Under the pieces are notes generated by a model that made no database searches, was not told where the DNA came from, and worked only from the letters and a program-made list of their open reading frames with translations. Shown piece by piece: positions 19,560 through 28,869 of a stretch of DNA of 64,000 nucleotides. The position numbers and the translations under genes are program-made. Source of the DNA: JAMXLO01 sp963850535 (GTDB taxonomy: Bacteria; Pseudomonadota; Alphaproteobacteria; Acetobacterales; Acetobacteraceae); contig CAWKMC010000017.1 in assembly GCA_963850535.1 (NCBI GenBank), positions 1-64,000 of the forward strand. Direction: 5' to 3'. The stretch's first letter is position 1. The number at the start of each line of letters is the position of its first letter.

Positions 19560-19880
19560 TCAGTGCGTGGGTTCGATCGTCTGGATCACGTCGAAGCCTT
19601 CGAATTCAGGGTGACCGAGATAAAGACTGCGGTTGCTGCCGGCGTCGCTGTGCGCGCGGCGGAACGCCTCGGAGCGAGTCCACGCCTCGAAGTCGGCGCG
19701 GCTGCGCCAGATGGTATGGGATGAGTACAGCACGTGGTCCTCGCGATCAGGGCCACGCAGCAAATGGAATGCGATGAAGCCGGGCACACCGCCCAAGTGG
19801 CTGTCGCGCGAGGTCCATACTTTCTCGAAGTCGGCTTCGGCGCCGTGGGTGACGCGGAAGCGGTTCATCGCGATGAACAT
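19560..19880 (-). CDS. Antibiotic-biosynthesis-monooxygenase (ABM) domain protein
   Basis: A 106-aa dimeric alpha+beta-barrel protein. MFIAMNRFRVTHGAEADFEKVW, SHLGGVPGFIAFHLLRGPD and WRSRADFEAW are the ABM/heme-oxygenase (HmoA, IsdG-like) pattern. Its own chemistry is unknown: some members degrade heme, others oxidise small quinones. It starts the minus-strand unit ABM, SDR, hydrolase, with an 18-base gap to the SDR start. Confidence 0.85.
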   Translation of the reverse strand: MFIAMNRFRVTHGAEADFEKVWTSRDSHLGGVPGFIAFHLLRGPDREDHVLYSSHTIWRSRADFEAWTRSEAFRRAHSDAGSNRSLYLGHPEFEGFDVIQTIEPTH

Positions 19881-19967
19881 GGCAGTGCTCCTTGATGCAA
19901 GGCAGCTTGCGGCGCTTCGTTGACTCCCGCAACACCGGCGCCTCGTGATGAGCTGAGCGGGCATGCA

Positions 19968-20287
19968 ATGCAGGGGCAGTCGGGCTATGGGCTGTTCGTG
20001 CCGGCGAAGTACATGAAACAATTCCATCGCAAGTATGTGTCGGAAGACGAGCTGAACAAACGGGCGAAGGATGCCCGGTTTCCCGCCTGGACGCGCATGC
20101 TTTGCCAGGAAATGACTGGGCGATGAATCCGGACCTGCCGGTGGTGTCGCAGTGGGTGACGAAGTCGCCGATCAACCGGCCAGTGTTCGCACTGGGACGC
20201 AATCCGCACAGCATCCGGGTAGATAACGCGGGCAACCAGCTGCCCTATATCGATCCGACCCCGTTCACCGTGGCCGAAGACCCGGAG
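19968..20287 (+). pseudogene. Decayed fragment of a peptide-type ABC substrate-binding protein
   Basis: Two adjoining frames give YGLFVPAKYMKQFHRKYVSE, ELNKRAKDARFPAWTRML and then NDWAMNPDLPVVSQWVTKSP, INRPVFALGRNPHSIRVD, NQLPYIDPTPFTVAEDPE. This is the middle part of SBP_bac_5 family proteins, which bind peptides or sugars for Dpp/Opp-type importers. There is a slip near 20110, and both ends of the protein (signal peptide, C-terminal lobe) are missing. The fragment runs into the 3' end of the TPR-sulfotransferase gene on the other strand. No transporter genes are nearby. A clear relic. Confidence 0.85.
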
Positions 20288-22167
20288 CCCGCCAGGAGGT
20301 CGCGCAATTCGCCAAGCCACGGTTCGTAGCGCCGCCAACGTGCAACTGAGTTTCGGTAGATCGGCTGGCGGGCCTGCCAAAGACTGGCGGTAGCAACGGC
20401 CCGCGAGTTCTTGTGCGGCCTCAGGCAGGCATCGTTCCAGTCGAGACCGCAGCATGTCACCAGCTGCGGTATCGACTGCACGGGATCAGCGACCAGCGCT
20501 TCATAGTCGACCTCGATGAAATGAGCTGATGGCAGGACGGACCGCCAGTGGTCCATCAGCCTTAGATATTCGCGATAGACGAACGCCAAGTCGCGGCGGT
20601 CGGCGGCGAACTCATATTGGGTCATGAGCTCGGTGACGAAGATCGATAGGCAAGTATCGATGGGATGACGACGACAGTGCACGATGGTGGCGTTGGGAAA
20701 GACTTGTCGGATCAGACCAAGCAACAGGAAATTGAACGGCATCTTGTCGGTCACACGCGCCGCATAAGGGGAGATCGTACGCAGCACTGCGAGATAGTCA
20801 TTGGCTAGGTCCCGACCCATTCCTGCATTGGTCCCTGCGCCAATGACGCCAAAACCGGCCAAATGGCGCTCACCCCAGAAGGCCAGCTCGCCTCCGGCGG
20901 CGACATCCGGATGGCTCGACAGGATTTGCTCGACCAGGGTGGTACCGGAGCGCGGCATGCCAACAATCAGGACAGGAGTTGCATCAGGAATACCAATATT
21001 CTGACCTCGCTCGAGGAAACTGGGAGGCGTGGACGCGATCAGGCCGGATATGTGGTCCGCCCATCCCTGCCTGTCGAACCTGACGCGCAAGCCGCGAATT
21101 CGGTTTGCGGCATCGAAGTGGCGGATCGCGGTCGCATAGTCACCAAGGTCATCGTAGCCTTTGCCAAGAGCGAAATGGAGAGCCTGTCGCTCCAGTGGCA
21201 TCAGATCGCGTCGCTCAAGGCCGGCGTTCATCCGCTCCATCAACACATCATCAGCGGCTCTGATCTTGCGGATGGTCGTCAACTTGCCCAATGCCCTCAC
21301 CATTCCAGGGTCCAGGGCAATGCCGCGCTCAATGCTCGTGGTTGCTTCGTCGAACCGCCCGTCTTCAGCCAGCACGTGGCCCAGCATCACGTGCGCCTCG
21401 GCATGATTCGGGTAGCTGTCGATGAGCGCCCGCAGCAAGGACGCTGTCTCGGCCCGCCTCTGAGCCGCTAGTGCGCCGCGCGCTCTATACATTTCACTCT
21501 GTGGCGGATCCGCAGCATCAGTGGCAGCAAGGAAGGCTGCTTCCGCTTCCTTGCGGCGCGCGTTGGCCAGATGGATTTCTGCAAGGCGAGCCCACGCCCG
21601 GTGTTCTGAGGGCGCCAGCCGCAGCCCTCGCTCATAGGCGGCCTGCGCTTCAGCCTCTCGCCCCAAAAAATCGAAAACGCCGGCAAGTCTGATGTGGGCT
21701 TGGCCGAGTTGTGGATCGATGCTGATGGCACGGAGCAGCGCTGCCATGGCCTCGTGCAGCCGGCCCACGGCGGAGCACGCCACACCGAGTTCGTACTGCA
21801 CGGCTGCGACATTGGGATCGATTTTGGCCGACCGGTTGAGCCACTCGATAGCCAGCACGTGCTTCCCGTCGCGCAGAAAGCGCATGCCACGCGACGCCTC
21901 TTCGCGCGCGCGACGAGCACGCGAGGAGGTCGGAGCGGTCGAATATTTCGCCTCGGGATTGAGTGGTCTGGCCCAAAGTGACGCGTGCTCAGCGGTTACT
22001 CTCCCGGCTTCTGTGAGCGGGCCGGAAATTGAATGCGTTGTCGGACCGGCTTCTACCGGCCCTTTTGCCGCACCGCGAGCCATCGACCAGGGCACCGCCA
22101 TATGGTTGATCCAGCAGGGCGCAACCATATACCTCGGATTGTAACTGCGCGATGTGATTGATGCCAA
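20245..22167 (-). CDS. TPR-domain sulfotransferase
   Basis: 640 aa. The N-terminal half carries about six tetratricopeptide repeats (for example AVQYELGVACSAVGRLHEAM, AQAAYERGLRLAPSEHRAWA, VMLGHVLAEDGRFDEA). The C-terminal half is a sulfotransferase-3 domain with the PAPS-binding loop VGMPRSGTTLVEQIL, later TDKMPFNFLLLGLI and the 3'-phosphate motif IVHCRRHPIDTCLS. Such TPR-sulfotransferases are thought to modify proteins or glycans; the substrate is unknown. The first 80 residues are low-complexity, so the start may lie further in. The last 40 bases overlap the decayed binding-protein fragment on the opposite strand. Confidence 0.88.
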   Translation of the reverse strand: MASITSRSYNPRYMVAPCWINHMAVPWSMARGAAKGPVEAGPTTHSISGPLTEAGRVTAEHASLWARPLNPEAKYSTAPTSSRARRAREEASRGMRFLRDGKHVLAIEWLNRSAKIDPNVAAVQYELGVACSAVGRLHEAMAALLRAISIDPQLGQAHIRLAGVFDFLGREAEAQAAYERGLRLAPSEHRAWARLAEIHLANARRKEAEAAFLAATDAADPPQSEMYRARGALAAQRRAETASLLRALIDSYPNHAEAHVMLGHVLAEDGRFDEATTSIERGIALDPGMVRALGKLTTIRKIRAADDVLMERMNAGLERRDLMPLERQALHFALGKGYDDLGDYATAIRHFDAANRIRGLRVRFDRQGWADHISGLIASTPPSFLERGQNIGIPDATPVLIVGMPRSGTTLVEQILSSHPDVAAGGELAFWGERHLAGFGVIGAGTNAGMGRDLANDYLAVLRTISPYAARVTDKMPFNFLLLGLIRQVFPNATIVHCRRHPIDTCLSIFVTELMTQYEFAADRRDLAFVYREYLRLMDHWRSVLPSAHFIEVDYEALVADPVQSIPQLVTCCGLDWNDACLRPHKNSRAVATASLWQARQPIYRNSVARWRRYEPWLGELRDLLAGSGSSATVNGVGSI

Positions 22168-22235
22168 AAAACGACACGCTGCGCGAGCAGACGCTACCTA
22201 CTGCGTCGCCGGCCTTGTTGCTTTGCCGGACTGGA

Positions 22236-23141
22236 TTACAACGTTTTGGCTATGTCCAGTGCGCGCCTGATCAGGTTCTCCGACGCTTCCGGCGTGCGGA
22301 AAGCACTGTGCGCCGACAAGGTGACGTTCGGCAGCTTCCTCAGCTCATGGCCAGGCGGTAGAGGCTCTTTAGTGAACACATCCAGCGCCGCATGACGCAG
22401 CCGTCCAGACTGCAATGCCACGATCATCGCCGCCTCGTCCACGATCGCGCCGCGCGCGGTGTTCACCAGCACCGCGTCATGCCGTAGCTTTTCCAACCTC
22501 TCGGCAGCCAAAAAGCCGCGCGTTTCGTCGGTAAGCAGCAGATGCACCGACAACACATGGCTCTCCGCGAGCAGTGTATCGAGATCGACGAAGGTCACCC
22601 CCGGCGCGGACTTCGGTGAACGGTTCCACGCAATCACCTTCATGCCGAAGCCGACCGCAATGCGCGCCACTTCGGCGGCAATACCGCCAAAGCCGAGTAA
22701 GCCCAGGGTCTTGCCGGTCAGCTGCATGCCCTCGGTGCGGATCCACTCGCCGCGGCGCATGCCGCCATCCATGATTGCCAACCCACGCGCAGCGGCCCAC
22801 ATGAGGGCGATGGTGTGCTCGGCCACCGCCGTGTCGCCGTAGCCCTTGATGATGTGCACGGTGATGCCGTGCTGGGCCAACTCCTCGGGATGCATGTAGC
22901 TGCGTGCGCCGGTGCCCAGGAAGATGATGTGCTTAAGGTTGGTACAGCGCCGCATGCAGTCGGTCGGCATCTGAGTGTGGTCGTCGAACACGAAGTCATA
23001 ACCCGCCAATAGTCCGGGCAGCGTCTCGGCCGGCACTTCGAGTTGCTCGTTGACGGTCACCGGCGGATCGTCCGGCCGCACCACGCGGCGGAACACGTCA
23101 GCCAGATCGTCCACCGCATCAAGAAACAGCCCCTTCATCAC
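22236..23141 (-). CDS. NAD-dependent D-2-hydroxyacid dehydrogenase family protein
   Basis: 301 aa. The catalytic domain is followed by the NAD-binding domain with GLLGFGGIAAEVARIAVGFG (Rossmann GxGxxG-like, here GFGGIA), then VNTARGAIVDEAAMI (catalytic Arg), and LRHAALDVFTKEPLPPGHEL (catalytic Glu region). The catalytic His usually in the final GHxG-type motif appears as LSAHSAFRTPEA. It reduces 2-oxoacids such as hydroxypyruvate or oxidises D-hydroxyacids; substrate not deducible. Divergent from the PBP gene (22-base gap). Confidence 0.9.
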   Translation of the reverse strand: MMKGLFLDAVDDLADVFRRVVRPDDPPVTVNEQLEVPAETLPGLLAGYDFVFDDHTQMPTDCMRRCTNLKHIIFLGTGARSYMHPEELAQHGITVHIIKGYGDTAVAEHTIALMWAAARGLAIMDGGMRRGEWIRTEGMQLTGKTLGLLGFGGIAAEVARIAVGFGMKVIAWNRSPKSAPGVTFVDLDTLLAESHVLSVHLLLTDETRGFLAAERLEKLRHDAVLVNTARGAIVDEAAMIVALQSGRLRHAALDVFTKEPLPPGHELRKLPNVTLSAHSAFRTPEASENLIRRALDIAKTL

Positions 23142-23163
23142 ATCCTCCTAAACTCTGCCTGCT

Positions 23164-25005
23164 ATGGCAGCGCTTCCACCGCGCACGGGCAATCCCGTAT
23201 CAAGCACCTCGCAGATGCCTCGCGCCACCCGCCTTGCTCCCGACCAGCGTCGTCCGCAGCTACGTGCGCGGCTTCGCTTAGTCCCGGTGCGGCGCCGGCG
23301 TCGCTTTCGCCTGTTGGGCTACGCCGTCATCGCGACAGTATGGGGAACGCTGGCAATTGCGACCATGCTGCTGTGGTTCGCGCACGACATGCCGCGACCG
23401 GAATCCGCGCTCGAAGCGGCGCGTCGGCCGAGCCTGACACTGCAGGATCGTTCCGGCCATGTCTTTGCGACATTCGGCGATCTGGTGGGTGAACCGCTCC
23501 GGCTGACCGACATGCCGGCGTTTCTTCCGGCGGCCGCGATCGCCATTGAAGATCGGCGATTCTGGCACCATCCCGGCGTCGACCCGATCGGCGTGGCGCG
23601 TGCCACATGGATCAATCTGACCAGCGGCCAGGTCGTGCAAGGCGGCTCGACCATCACGCAGCAGGTCGCCAAGAACCTGTTTCTGACCAACGCGCGCACG
23701 TTCCGGCGCAAGGTGCAGGAAATGTTGCTGACGTTGTGGCTGGAGCACACATTCAGCAAGCGTGAGATCCTCGAGATCTGGCTCAACCGCATCTATCTCG
23801 GCGCGGGAACCTGGGGCGTCGATGCGGCGGCGCGAATGTATTTCGGCGTCTCTGCGCGCCGCGTGACGCTGTGGCAGGCAGCCATGCTGGTGGGACTGCC
23901 TCGGGCGCCCTCGCGCTTCAATCCGCGCACCGATCCGTCCGCCGCGGTTGCCCGAGCGCGCGTGGTGCTGGCAGCGATGGTCGACAATGGCGCGATCACT
24001 GCCGAACAGGCGCGTGCAGCATCAGCGCAGATCGTTCTGCCGCCGACGCCACGGCTGGCCGCAGGCTGGTTCGCCGACTGGGTTGCCGAAAGCGCGCAGT
24101 CCCTGGTGCCTGATAATGCTGACGTAACGGTGCATACGACACTGGATGCGCCGTTGCAGTCGATCGCTGAGGCAAAACTAGGGGCGCTCCTGGATGGGCC
24201 GGGCGCGACGGCCGGCGTCACGCAGGGCGCCGTGGTCGTACTTGATGCGGCAACCGGTGCGGTGCGGGCGATGGTGGGCGGGCGTGACTACCGGCAGAGC
24301 CCGTTCAACCGGGCGGTGCTTGCACGACGCCAGCCAGGTTCGGCGTTCAAGCCGTTTGTCTGGCTGGCAGCGCTCGAGAAGGGGGTGCAGCCAGACGACA
24401 CGGTGCTCGACGCGCCTATCCGCATCGGAAATTGGAGTCCGGCTGACTTCGAGCGGAAGTATCTCGGCGAGATCACCGTGGAAGAAGCGCTTGTGCAATC
24501 GATCAACACGTCGGCGGTGCGACTGATGCAACAGGCCGGTGGACCGCGTGCCATAGCGCGGGTTGCGGTGCGGCTGGGCATTACCGACAAGTTGCCGAGT
24601 GACGCCTCGCTGGCGCTGGGAACTGGCGAAGTCAGCTTGCTGGAATTGGCGAGCGCCTATGCTGCGTTCTTCAACGGCGGTGTGAGCGTGACGCCGCACG
24701 GAATGGCTACAGGACCCAGTGCGGCCCAGCATGTGATCGACCCGGAGCTTGCCGCGCTGATGGTGCGCATGATGACGGCGGTGGTAGCGCGCGGCACCGG
24801 GCGCGCGGCAGCGCTTCCAGGTCACGAAGTCGCGGGCAAGACAGGCACGACGCAGGACTATCGCGACGCCTGGTTCGTTGGCTGCATCGATGGCCGGGTC
24901 ATCGGTATATGGCTCGGCAATGACGACAACCGGCCGATGAGGTCGGTGCAAGGCGGTGGGCTGCCGGCACGGCTGTTCCACGACATCGCGGTGTCGATGC
25001 GTTAA
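23164..25005 (+). CDS. Class A penicillin-binding protein (transglycosylase/transpeptidase)
   Basis: 613-aa bifunctional peptidoglycan synthase. A basic N-terminus (residues 1-50) precedes one membrane anchor (YAVIATVWGTLAIATMLLWF). The GT51 domain shows the catalytic Glu in AAIAIEDRRFWHHPGVD and GGSTITQQVAKNLFL. The transpeptidase has PGSAFKPF (SxxK), SINTSAVRL (SxN) and KTGTTQDYRDAWF (KTG). The size is near PbpC/Pbp1A short forms and it lacks the C-terminal PbpC extension. Start ATG 23164; ATG 23215 is an alternative that keeps the basic tail. Confidence 0.94.
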   Translation: MAALPPRTGNPVSSTSQMPRATRLAPDQRRPQLRARLRLVPVRRRRRFRLLGYAVIATVWGTLAIATMLLWFAHDMPRPESALEAARRPSLTLQDRSGHVFATFGDLVGEPLRLTDMPAFLPAAAIAIEDRRFWHHPGVDPIGVARATWINLTSGQVVQGGSTITQQVAKNLFLTNARTFRRKVQEMLLTLWLEHTFSKREILEIWLNRIYLGAGTWGVDAAARMYFGVSARRVTLWQAAMLVGLPRAPSRFNPRTDPSAAVARARVVLAAMVDNGAITAEQARAASAQIVLPPTPRLAAGWFADWVAESAQSLVPDNADVTVHTTLDAPLQSIAEAKLGALLDGPGATAGVTQGAVVVLDAATGAVRAMVGGRDYRQSPFNRAVLARRQPGSAFKPFVWLAALEKGVQPDDTVLDAPIRIGNWSPADFERKYLGEITVEEALVQSINTSAVRLMQQAGGPRAIARVAVRLGITDKLPSDASLALGTGEVSLLELASAYAAFFNGGVSVTPHGMATGPSAAQHVIDPELAALMVRMMTAVVARGTGRAAALPGHEVAGKTGTTQDYRDAWFVGCIDGRVIGIWLGNDDNRPMRSVQGGGLPARLFHDIAVSMR

Positions 25006-25024
25006 CCACGATCAGGAAGTTTCC

Positions 25025-25648
25025 ATGGTTCCACCAGATCGACTTTGGCGACATTCTGCTGACGCCCGGCACGATCAGGCTGTCGAACATCGTCGCATGT
25101 CGCGCATGTTGTTCGATGAACTCGAGTTGCGTGGCAAAACTCTGCTCGACATCGGTTGCTGGGACGGTGCCTACAGTCTCGAGGCGACGCAGCGAGGCGC
25201 TACAGTGACCACCGACCACTTCGTCTGGCACAGCAGTGGGGGCGATCGTCGCTGTATCGACTTGGGACCTCAGCATCTAGCGCCATCGATGCAGATCGTC
25301 GATGCCGATCTAGCCGAGTTGAGCGTGGAGCGGCTGGGGCGGTTCGATGTCGTGCTGTTCTTAGAGTGCTCTATCACCTGCGTGATCCGCTGACCGCACT
25401 AGAACGGGTCGCCGATCTCGCCACGGATACGCTGATGGTCGAGACTCGGATGACGATGCGTCACATCAGAAAGCCAGTGGTGCAGTTCCACCCGGGCCAC
25501 ACTAGGGAACGACCCGACCAACTGATGGACTCCAATTCGCCGCTGTGTCGAAGCCATGCTGCGTGACCTCGGGTTCCAGCAGGTTCGCTTCACCCAGCCT
25601 GATAGGCTCTGGCGCCGCGGGATGTTTCATGCCAGCGCGCGGCGATGA
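25025..25648 (+). pseudogene. SAM methyltransferase (DUF1698-like), frame broken
   Basis: Across frames the product reads: DELELRGKTLLDIGCWDGAY (SAM-binding motif I), VDADLAELSVERLGRFDVVL, LYHLRDPLTALERVADLATD, LMVETRMTMRHI and, at the end, LRDLGFQQVRFTQPDRLW before the TGA at 25646-25648. YHLRDPLxAL and the motif order are those of CmoB/DUF1698-type tRNA- or small-molecule methyltransferases. Slips occur near 25365 and 25540. About 208 codons is shorter than most relatives. Its last 147 bases overlap the acyltransferase gene on the other strand. It may be a real pseudogene or an error-damaged gene. Confidence 0.7.
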
Positions 25649-26717
25649 GAGCCGACCAAACAGCCGCACGACGATGATCGCAAGCAGCGCGCGAAGCTCC
25701 CGTCTACGATGTTCAGTCAGATAGCCAATGACGAAGATCGATCCCGCGAGCGACAGCAAGCAGATCCATGGCGGGGTGTGCAATACATCCCAGAACAAGA
25801 CCAGCAATGGCAGGTGGAAGAGATATGTCGTGAGCGTGAATGATGCCATCAATCTGATAGGGGCGGCGAGCGGCAACAAAATACGCCCTAATCGATATGC
25901 ATGTGCTGTGGCATAGAAGTTCACCGCTATCAGGGCCGCCAAGGCGCAATCGGTCAGCGGCGAGCTGGAATATGCGAGCAGCGCGGCCATCTGTGGCGAA
26001 TGCGACTGGAAGATGTCGTGCAGCCTTGTTGGAACGGCACTTTTTATCAGGAGGGCGGCGGCGACGAGGCTGCATATCCACAAAAGCACTGCGGTTTTCT
26101 CAGACACTCGCCGGCGCTGCATCGTCCGATAGACGAGGACGCCGAGCAACCAGCATGGCATCAGCATGAGAAATCTTCGGCCCTGCGATCAGCGATAGCA
26201 AGATTGCCACAGGTGCTCTGGAAGTGCGGGGCAGGTATGTCCAGGCGCCAAAGATGGCATAGTACCACGCTTCATAGTTTAGCGACCAGAACGGACCGTT
26301 CAGCGGCGGGGCAAGGTCGAGAAACCACGCCTGCGCCATGAACACTGCATTTGCTGCGGTACGCACCGCAACGTTGGAATCCGCTAACTCCGGCATGAAC
26401 ACGGATTGACTGACGTATGGGCCAAGCACTATCCCAAATCCGAGGGCCGGGAGTGCCACCGACCAGAGCCGCGACAGCCGATCAAGCGCATAGTCCGCTT
26501 GGCTGCGATCGCGCCTGTCTGTCACGTAGGCCATCACAAATCCGGACAGCACGAAGAATACAATTACCGCCGCGGGGCCAGGCCAGTGCAGCGGATATCC
26601 CGGAAACAGGACCAGCCACGCATGGCTCAAAACCACAACGAGCGCGGCAGCGAATCGCACCGCATCGAGATACAGGGACAAATGGTGCGGCATCACGCCC
26701 TGCTCTATGCTAACCAA
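25502..26717 (-). CDS. Acyltransferase family 3 (OafA-like) membrane protein, one frame break
   Basis: An integral-membrane O-acyltransferase with about ten helices. The N-terminus YLDAVRFAAALVVVLSHAW carries the family's histidine in the first helix, followed by IVFFVLSGFVMAYV, the R-rich loop YALDRLSRLWSVALPAL and PFWSLNYEAWYYAIFGAW (SLxxExxYY motif). A slip near 26165 joins IAGPKI to LMLMPCWLLGVLVY. Such enzymes acetylate or succinylate surface sugars. The C-terminal 45 residues overlap the broken methyltransferase and look non-conserved, so the true stop may lie earlier. Confidence 0.82.
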
Positions 26718-26844
26718 TCACCTTGTGGTGCCAATCCAGGCTGCAAAGGTGGCGTTTAACAGAGCGCAACAAAAATAGCCACTCCACCAAGCGATACCAC
26801 CGTCATGAGAGGTGCCCCTGAAGCATTTTGCTCGTCGCAGCCGT

Positions 26845-27213
26845 TTACCGTTGTGCCAGGCCGGTCAAGCGTCTCCGGAAACGGAGCCGCGGCATCGGTT
26901 TTAGCCGAGGATGGCTTAGAGAGTTCGGTCCGGAAAGTCTATGAAGGATTGCAGAGCCTTCGCAGCATAAGGCGGATAGAGGGGCTGCCAGTCCGCATGC
27001 CGGATAGGACAATAATGCGGCGTTGCCGTAATTGCCCCAAAAATGTTCCACCACCTTTGTCCGGCGAAATCCTGGGCTGCTGCGACGAGGCAGCATGGTC
27101 GTGAAGTCGGTCGTCTGCACATCCAGGTCCATGCCAGCCCTGCGCAAATGATCTACGCCGACCTGGGGGATTGACACGAAGTAGGCGTTGTTCGGCGCCA
27201 TCCTCATTCCCAC
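26845..27213 (-). pseudogene. Second decayed fragment of a peptide-type ABC substrate-binding protein
   Basis: Minus-strand frames give VGVDHLRRAGMDLDVQTTDF, TTMLPRRSSPGF and, after a slip near 27070, FAGQRWWNIFGAI and ALQSFIDFPDRTL. These match the C-terminal lobe of SBP_bac_5 proteins, in which a GADxLRRAGMxVDxQxxDF..TxLxRR block is followed by GGWNIF. No start, signal peptide or rest of the protein is present. It abuts the guaA stop. Together with the fragment at 19968-20287 it forms an inverted pair of relics. Confidence 0.65.
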
Positions 27214-28793
27214 TCGATCGTCCCAGGTGGTTTGCTCGTGATATCGTAGGTCACACGATTGATGCCGCGCACTTCGTTTACGATCCGACCGGCCACACGA
27301 ATCAGGAACGCTGCATCAAACGGATACACATCTGCAGTCATGCCATCGGTCGAGGTCACCGCGCGTAAAGCGCAGGCATGATCATAGGTGCGCCCATCCC
27401 CCATTACTCCAACAGTACGCACCGGCAACAACACCGCAAACGCCTGCCAGATCGCATCGTACAATCCGGCTGTACGGATCTCCTCTAGGAAGATCGCATC
27501 CGCCTTGCGCAAGAGTGCCAACTTCTCGCGGGTGATCGCACCAGGTACGCGAATTGCCAGCCCGGGACCTGGAAATGGATGGCGGCCCACGATGCTGTCG
27601 GGCAATCCCAGCTCCCGCCCCAACGCGCGCACTTCGTCCTTGAACAGCTCACGCAATGGCTCGACCAGCTGCATCCGCATCCGCTCGGGCAAGCCTCCGA
27701 CGTTGTGGTGCGACTTGATCGTCACTGACGGACCGCCCGCGAAGCTGACGCTCTCGATCACATCCGGATACAACGTGCCCTGCGCCAGCCAGTCGGCACC
27801 CCCAAGCTTGCGCGCCTCTTCCTCAAACACATCGATGAATAGGCGGCCGATCGTCTTGCGCTTTTGTTCCGGGTCGGTGACGCCCGCCAGCGCACCGAGA
27901 AACAACTCTGACGCATCGCAATGGACAAGGCGAATGTTGAAGCGGTCACGGAAGGTAGCTACCACCTCCTCAGCCTCGCCTTGGCGCAGCAGGCCGTGGT
28001 CGACGAAGATGCAGGTGAGCTGCTCGCCGATCGCCTCGTGAATCAGCATCGCAGCCACCGAGGAGTCGACGCCACCAGACAAACCGCAGATCACCCGATC
28101 CGCGCCAACCTGGGAACGAATGCGGGCGATTTCGGTGGCGCGAAACCCGGCCATCGTCCAGGTGCCAGACAGACCCAGGACTGCGTGCGTGAAATTACGC
28201 AGCAGAGCGGCACCATGCGGCGTATGCACGACTTCAGGGTGGAACAGCAGGCCATAGAACCGTCGCGCGTCATCGGCGATGGCAGCGAACGGCGCACCGT
28301 CGCTGACCGCGACCGGGCGGAAGCTTGGCGGCAGACGCGTCACACGGTCGCCGTGACTTATCCATACCTGCTCGCGGCCGCCTTTGTGCCACACGCCTTG
28401 AAACAGCACGCAATCATCGGTCAGATCGACGAACGCGCGGCCGAATTCGCGGTGGTCGGAACCCTGCACCTTGCCGCCCAGCTGGTCGCACATCGTCTGC
28501 ATGCCGTAGCAGATGCCCAGCACCGGCACCCCCGCCTCGAACACACACTGTGGGGCGCGAGGCGATGCGCCCTCGGTCAGGCTGGCGGGCCCACCGGACA
28601 GGATGATGCCACGCGGTCGCCAGTCGCGAATCCGCTCGGCGTCGACGTTGAATGGCCAGATCTCGCAATAAACACCAGACTCGCGCAGGCGTCGGGCGAT
28701 CAGCTGCGTGACCTGGCTGCCGAAGTCCAAGATCAGCACGCGCTCGGCGGCCAGTGAAGGATTGCTGGCAGGATCGGGCAAATCAGCTTGCAT
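27204..28793 (-). CDS. guaA: GMP synthase (glutamine-hydrolysing)
   Basis: 529 aa. It aminates XMP to GMP with glutamine and ATP. N-terminal class I glutamine amidotransferase: LILDFGSQVTQLIARR, nucleophile in LGICYGMQTMCDQLGG, and His/Glu in LLFHPEVVHTPHG. ATP pyrophosphatase domain: the P-loop CGLSGGVDSSVAAML. Dimerisation domain ends VTYDITSKPPGTIEWE, the standard GuaA C-terminus. Start is ATG 28793 (MQADLPDPASN); frames extending upstream to 28988 add non-family sequence. Intact, in contrast to many neighbours. The upstream leader contains strong inverted repeats (28835-28858). Confidence 0.97.
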   Translation of the reverse strand: MQADLPDPASNPSLAAERVLILDFGSQVTQLIARRLRESGVYCEIWPFNVDAERIRDWRPRGIILSGGPASLTEGASPRAPQCVFEAGVPVLGICYGMQTMCDQLGGKVQGSDHREFGRAFVDLTDDCVLFQGVWHKGGREQVWISHGDRVTRLPPSFRPVAVSDGAPFAAIADDARRFYGLLFHPEVVHTPHGAALLRNFTHAVLGLSGTWTMAGFRATEIARIRSQVGADRVICGLSGGVDSSVAAMLIHEAIGEQLTCIFVDHGLLRQGEAEEVVATFRDRFNIRLVHCDASELFLGALAGVTDPEQKRKTIGRLFIDVFEEEARKLGGADWLAQGTLYPDVIESVSFAGGPSVTIKSHHNVGGLPERMRMQLVEPLRELFKDEVRALGRELGLPDSIVGRHPFPGPGLAIRVPGAITREKLALLRKADAIFLEEIRTAGLYDAIWQAFAVLLPVRTVGVMGDGRTYDHACALRAVTSTDGMTADVYPFDAAFLIRVAGRIVNEVRGINRVTYDITSKPPGTIEWE

Positions 28794-28812
28794 GTGTTTT
28801 CCGGACAAACAG

Positions 28813-28858
28813 CGTCCAGAGGTCCGCCCCCGGACATGGTCCGAGGGCTTGGACCATG
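28813..28858 (-). promoter_or_regulatory. Structured leader upstream of guaA
   Basis: A perfect 8-bp inverted repeat, CATGGTCC (28835-28842) and GGACCATG (28851-28858), with an 8-base loop, lies 42-65 bases upstream of the guaA start. Directly next to it on the guaA side are further GGTCC/GGACC- and GTCCG/CGGAC-type segments (28813-28837) that could pair with each other or with the hairpin arms instead. This could be an operator or a leader RNA with alternative folds. No T-run marks an obvious terminator. Confidence 0.4.
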
Positions 28859-28869
28859 ATGCCGCAGTG

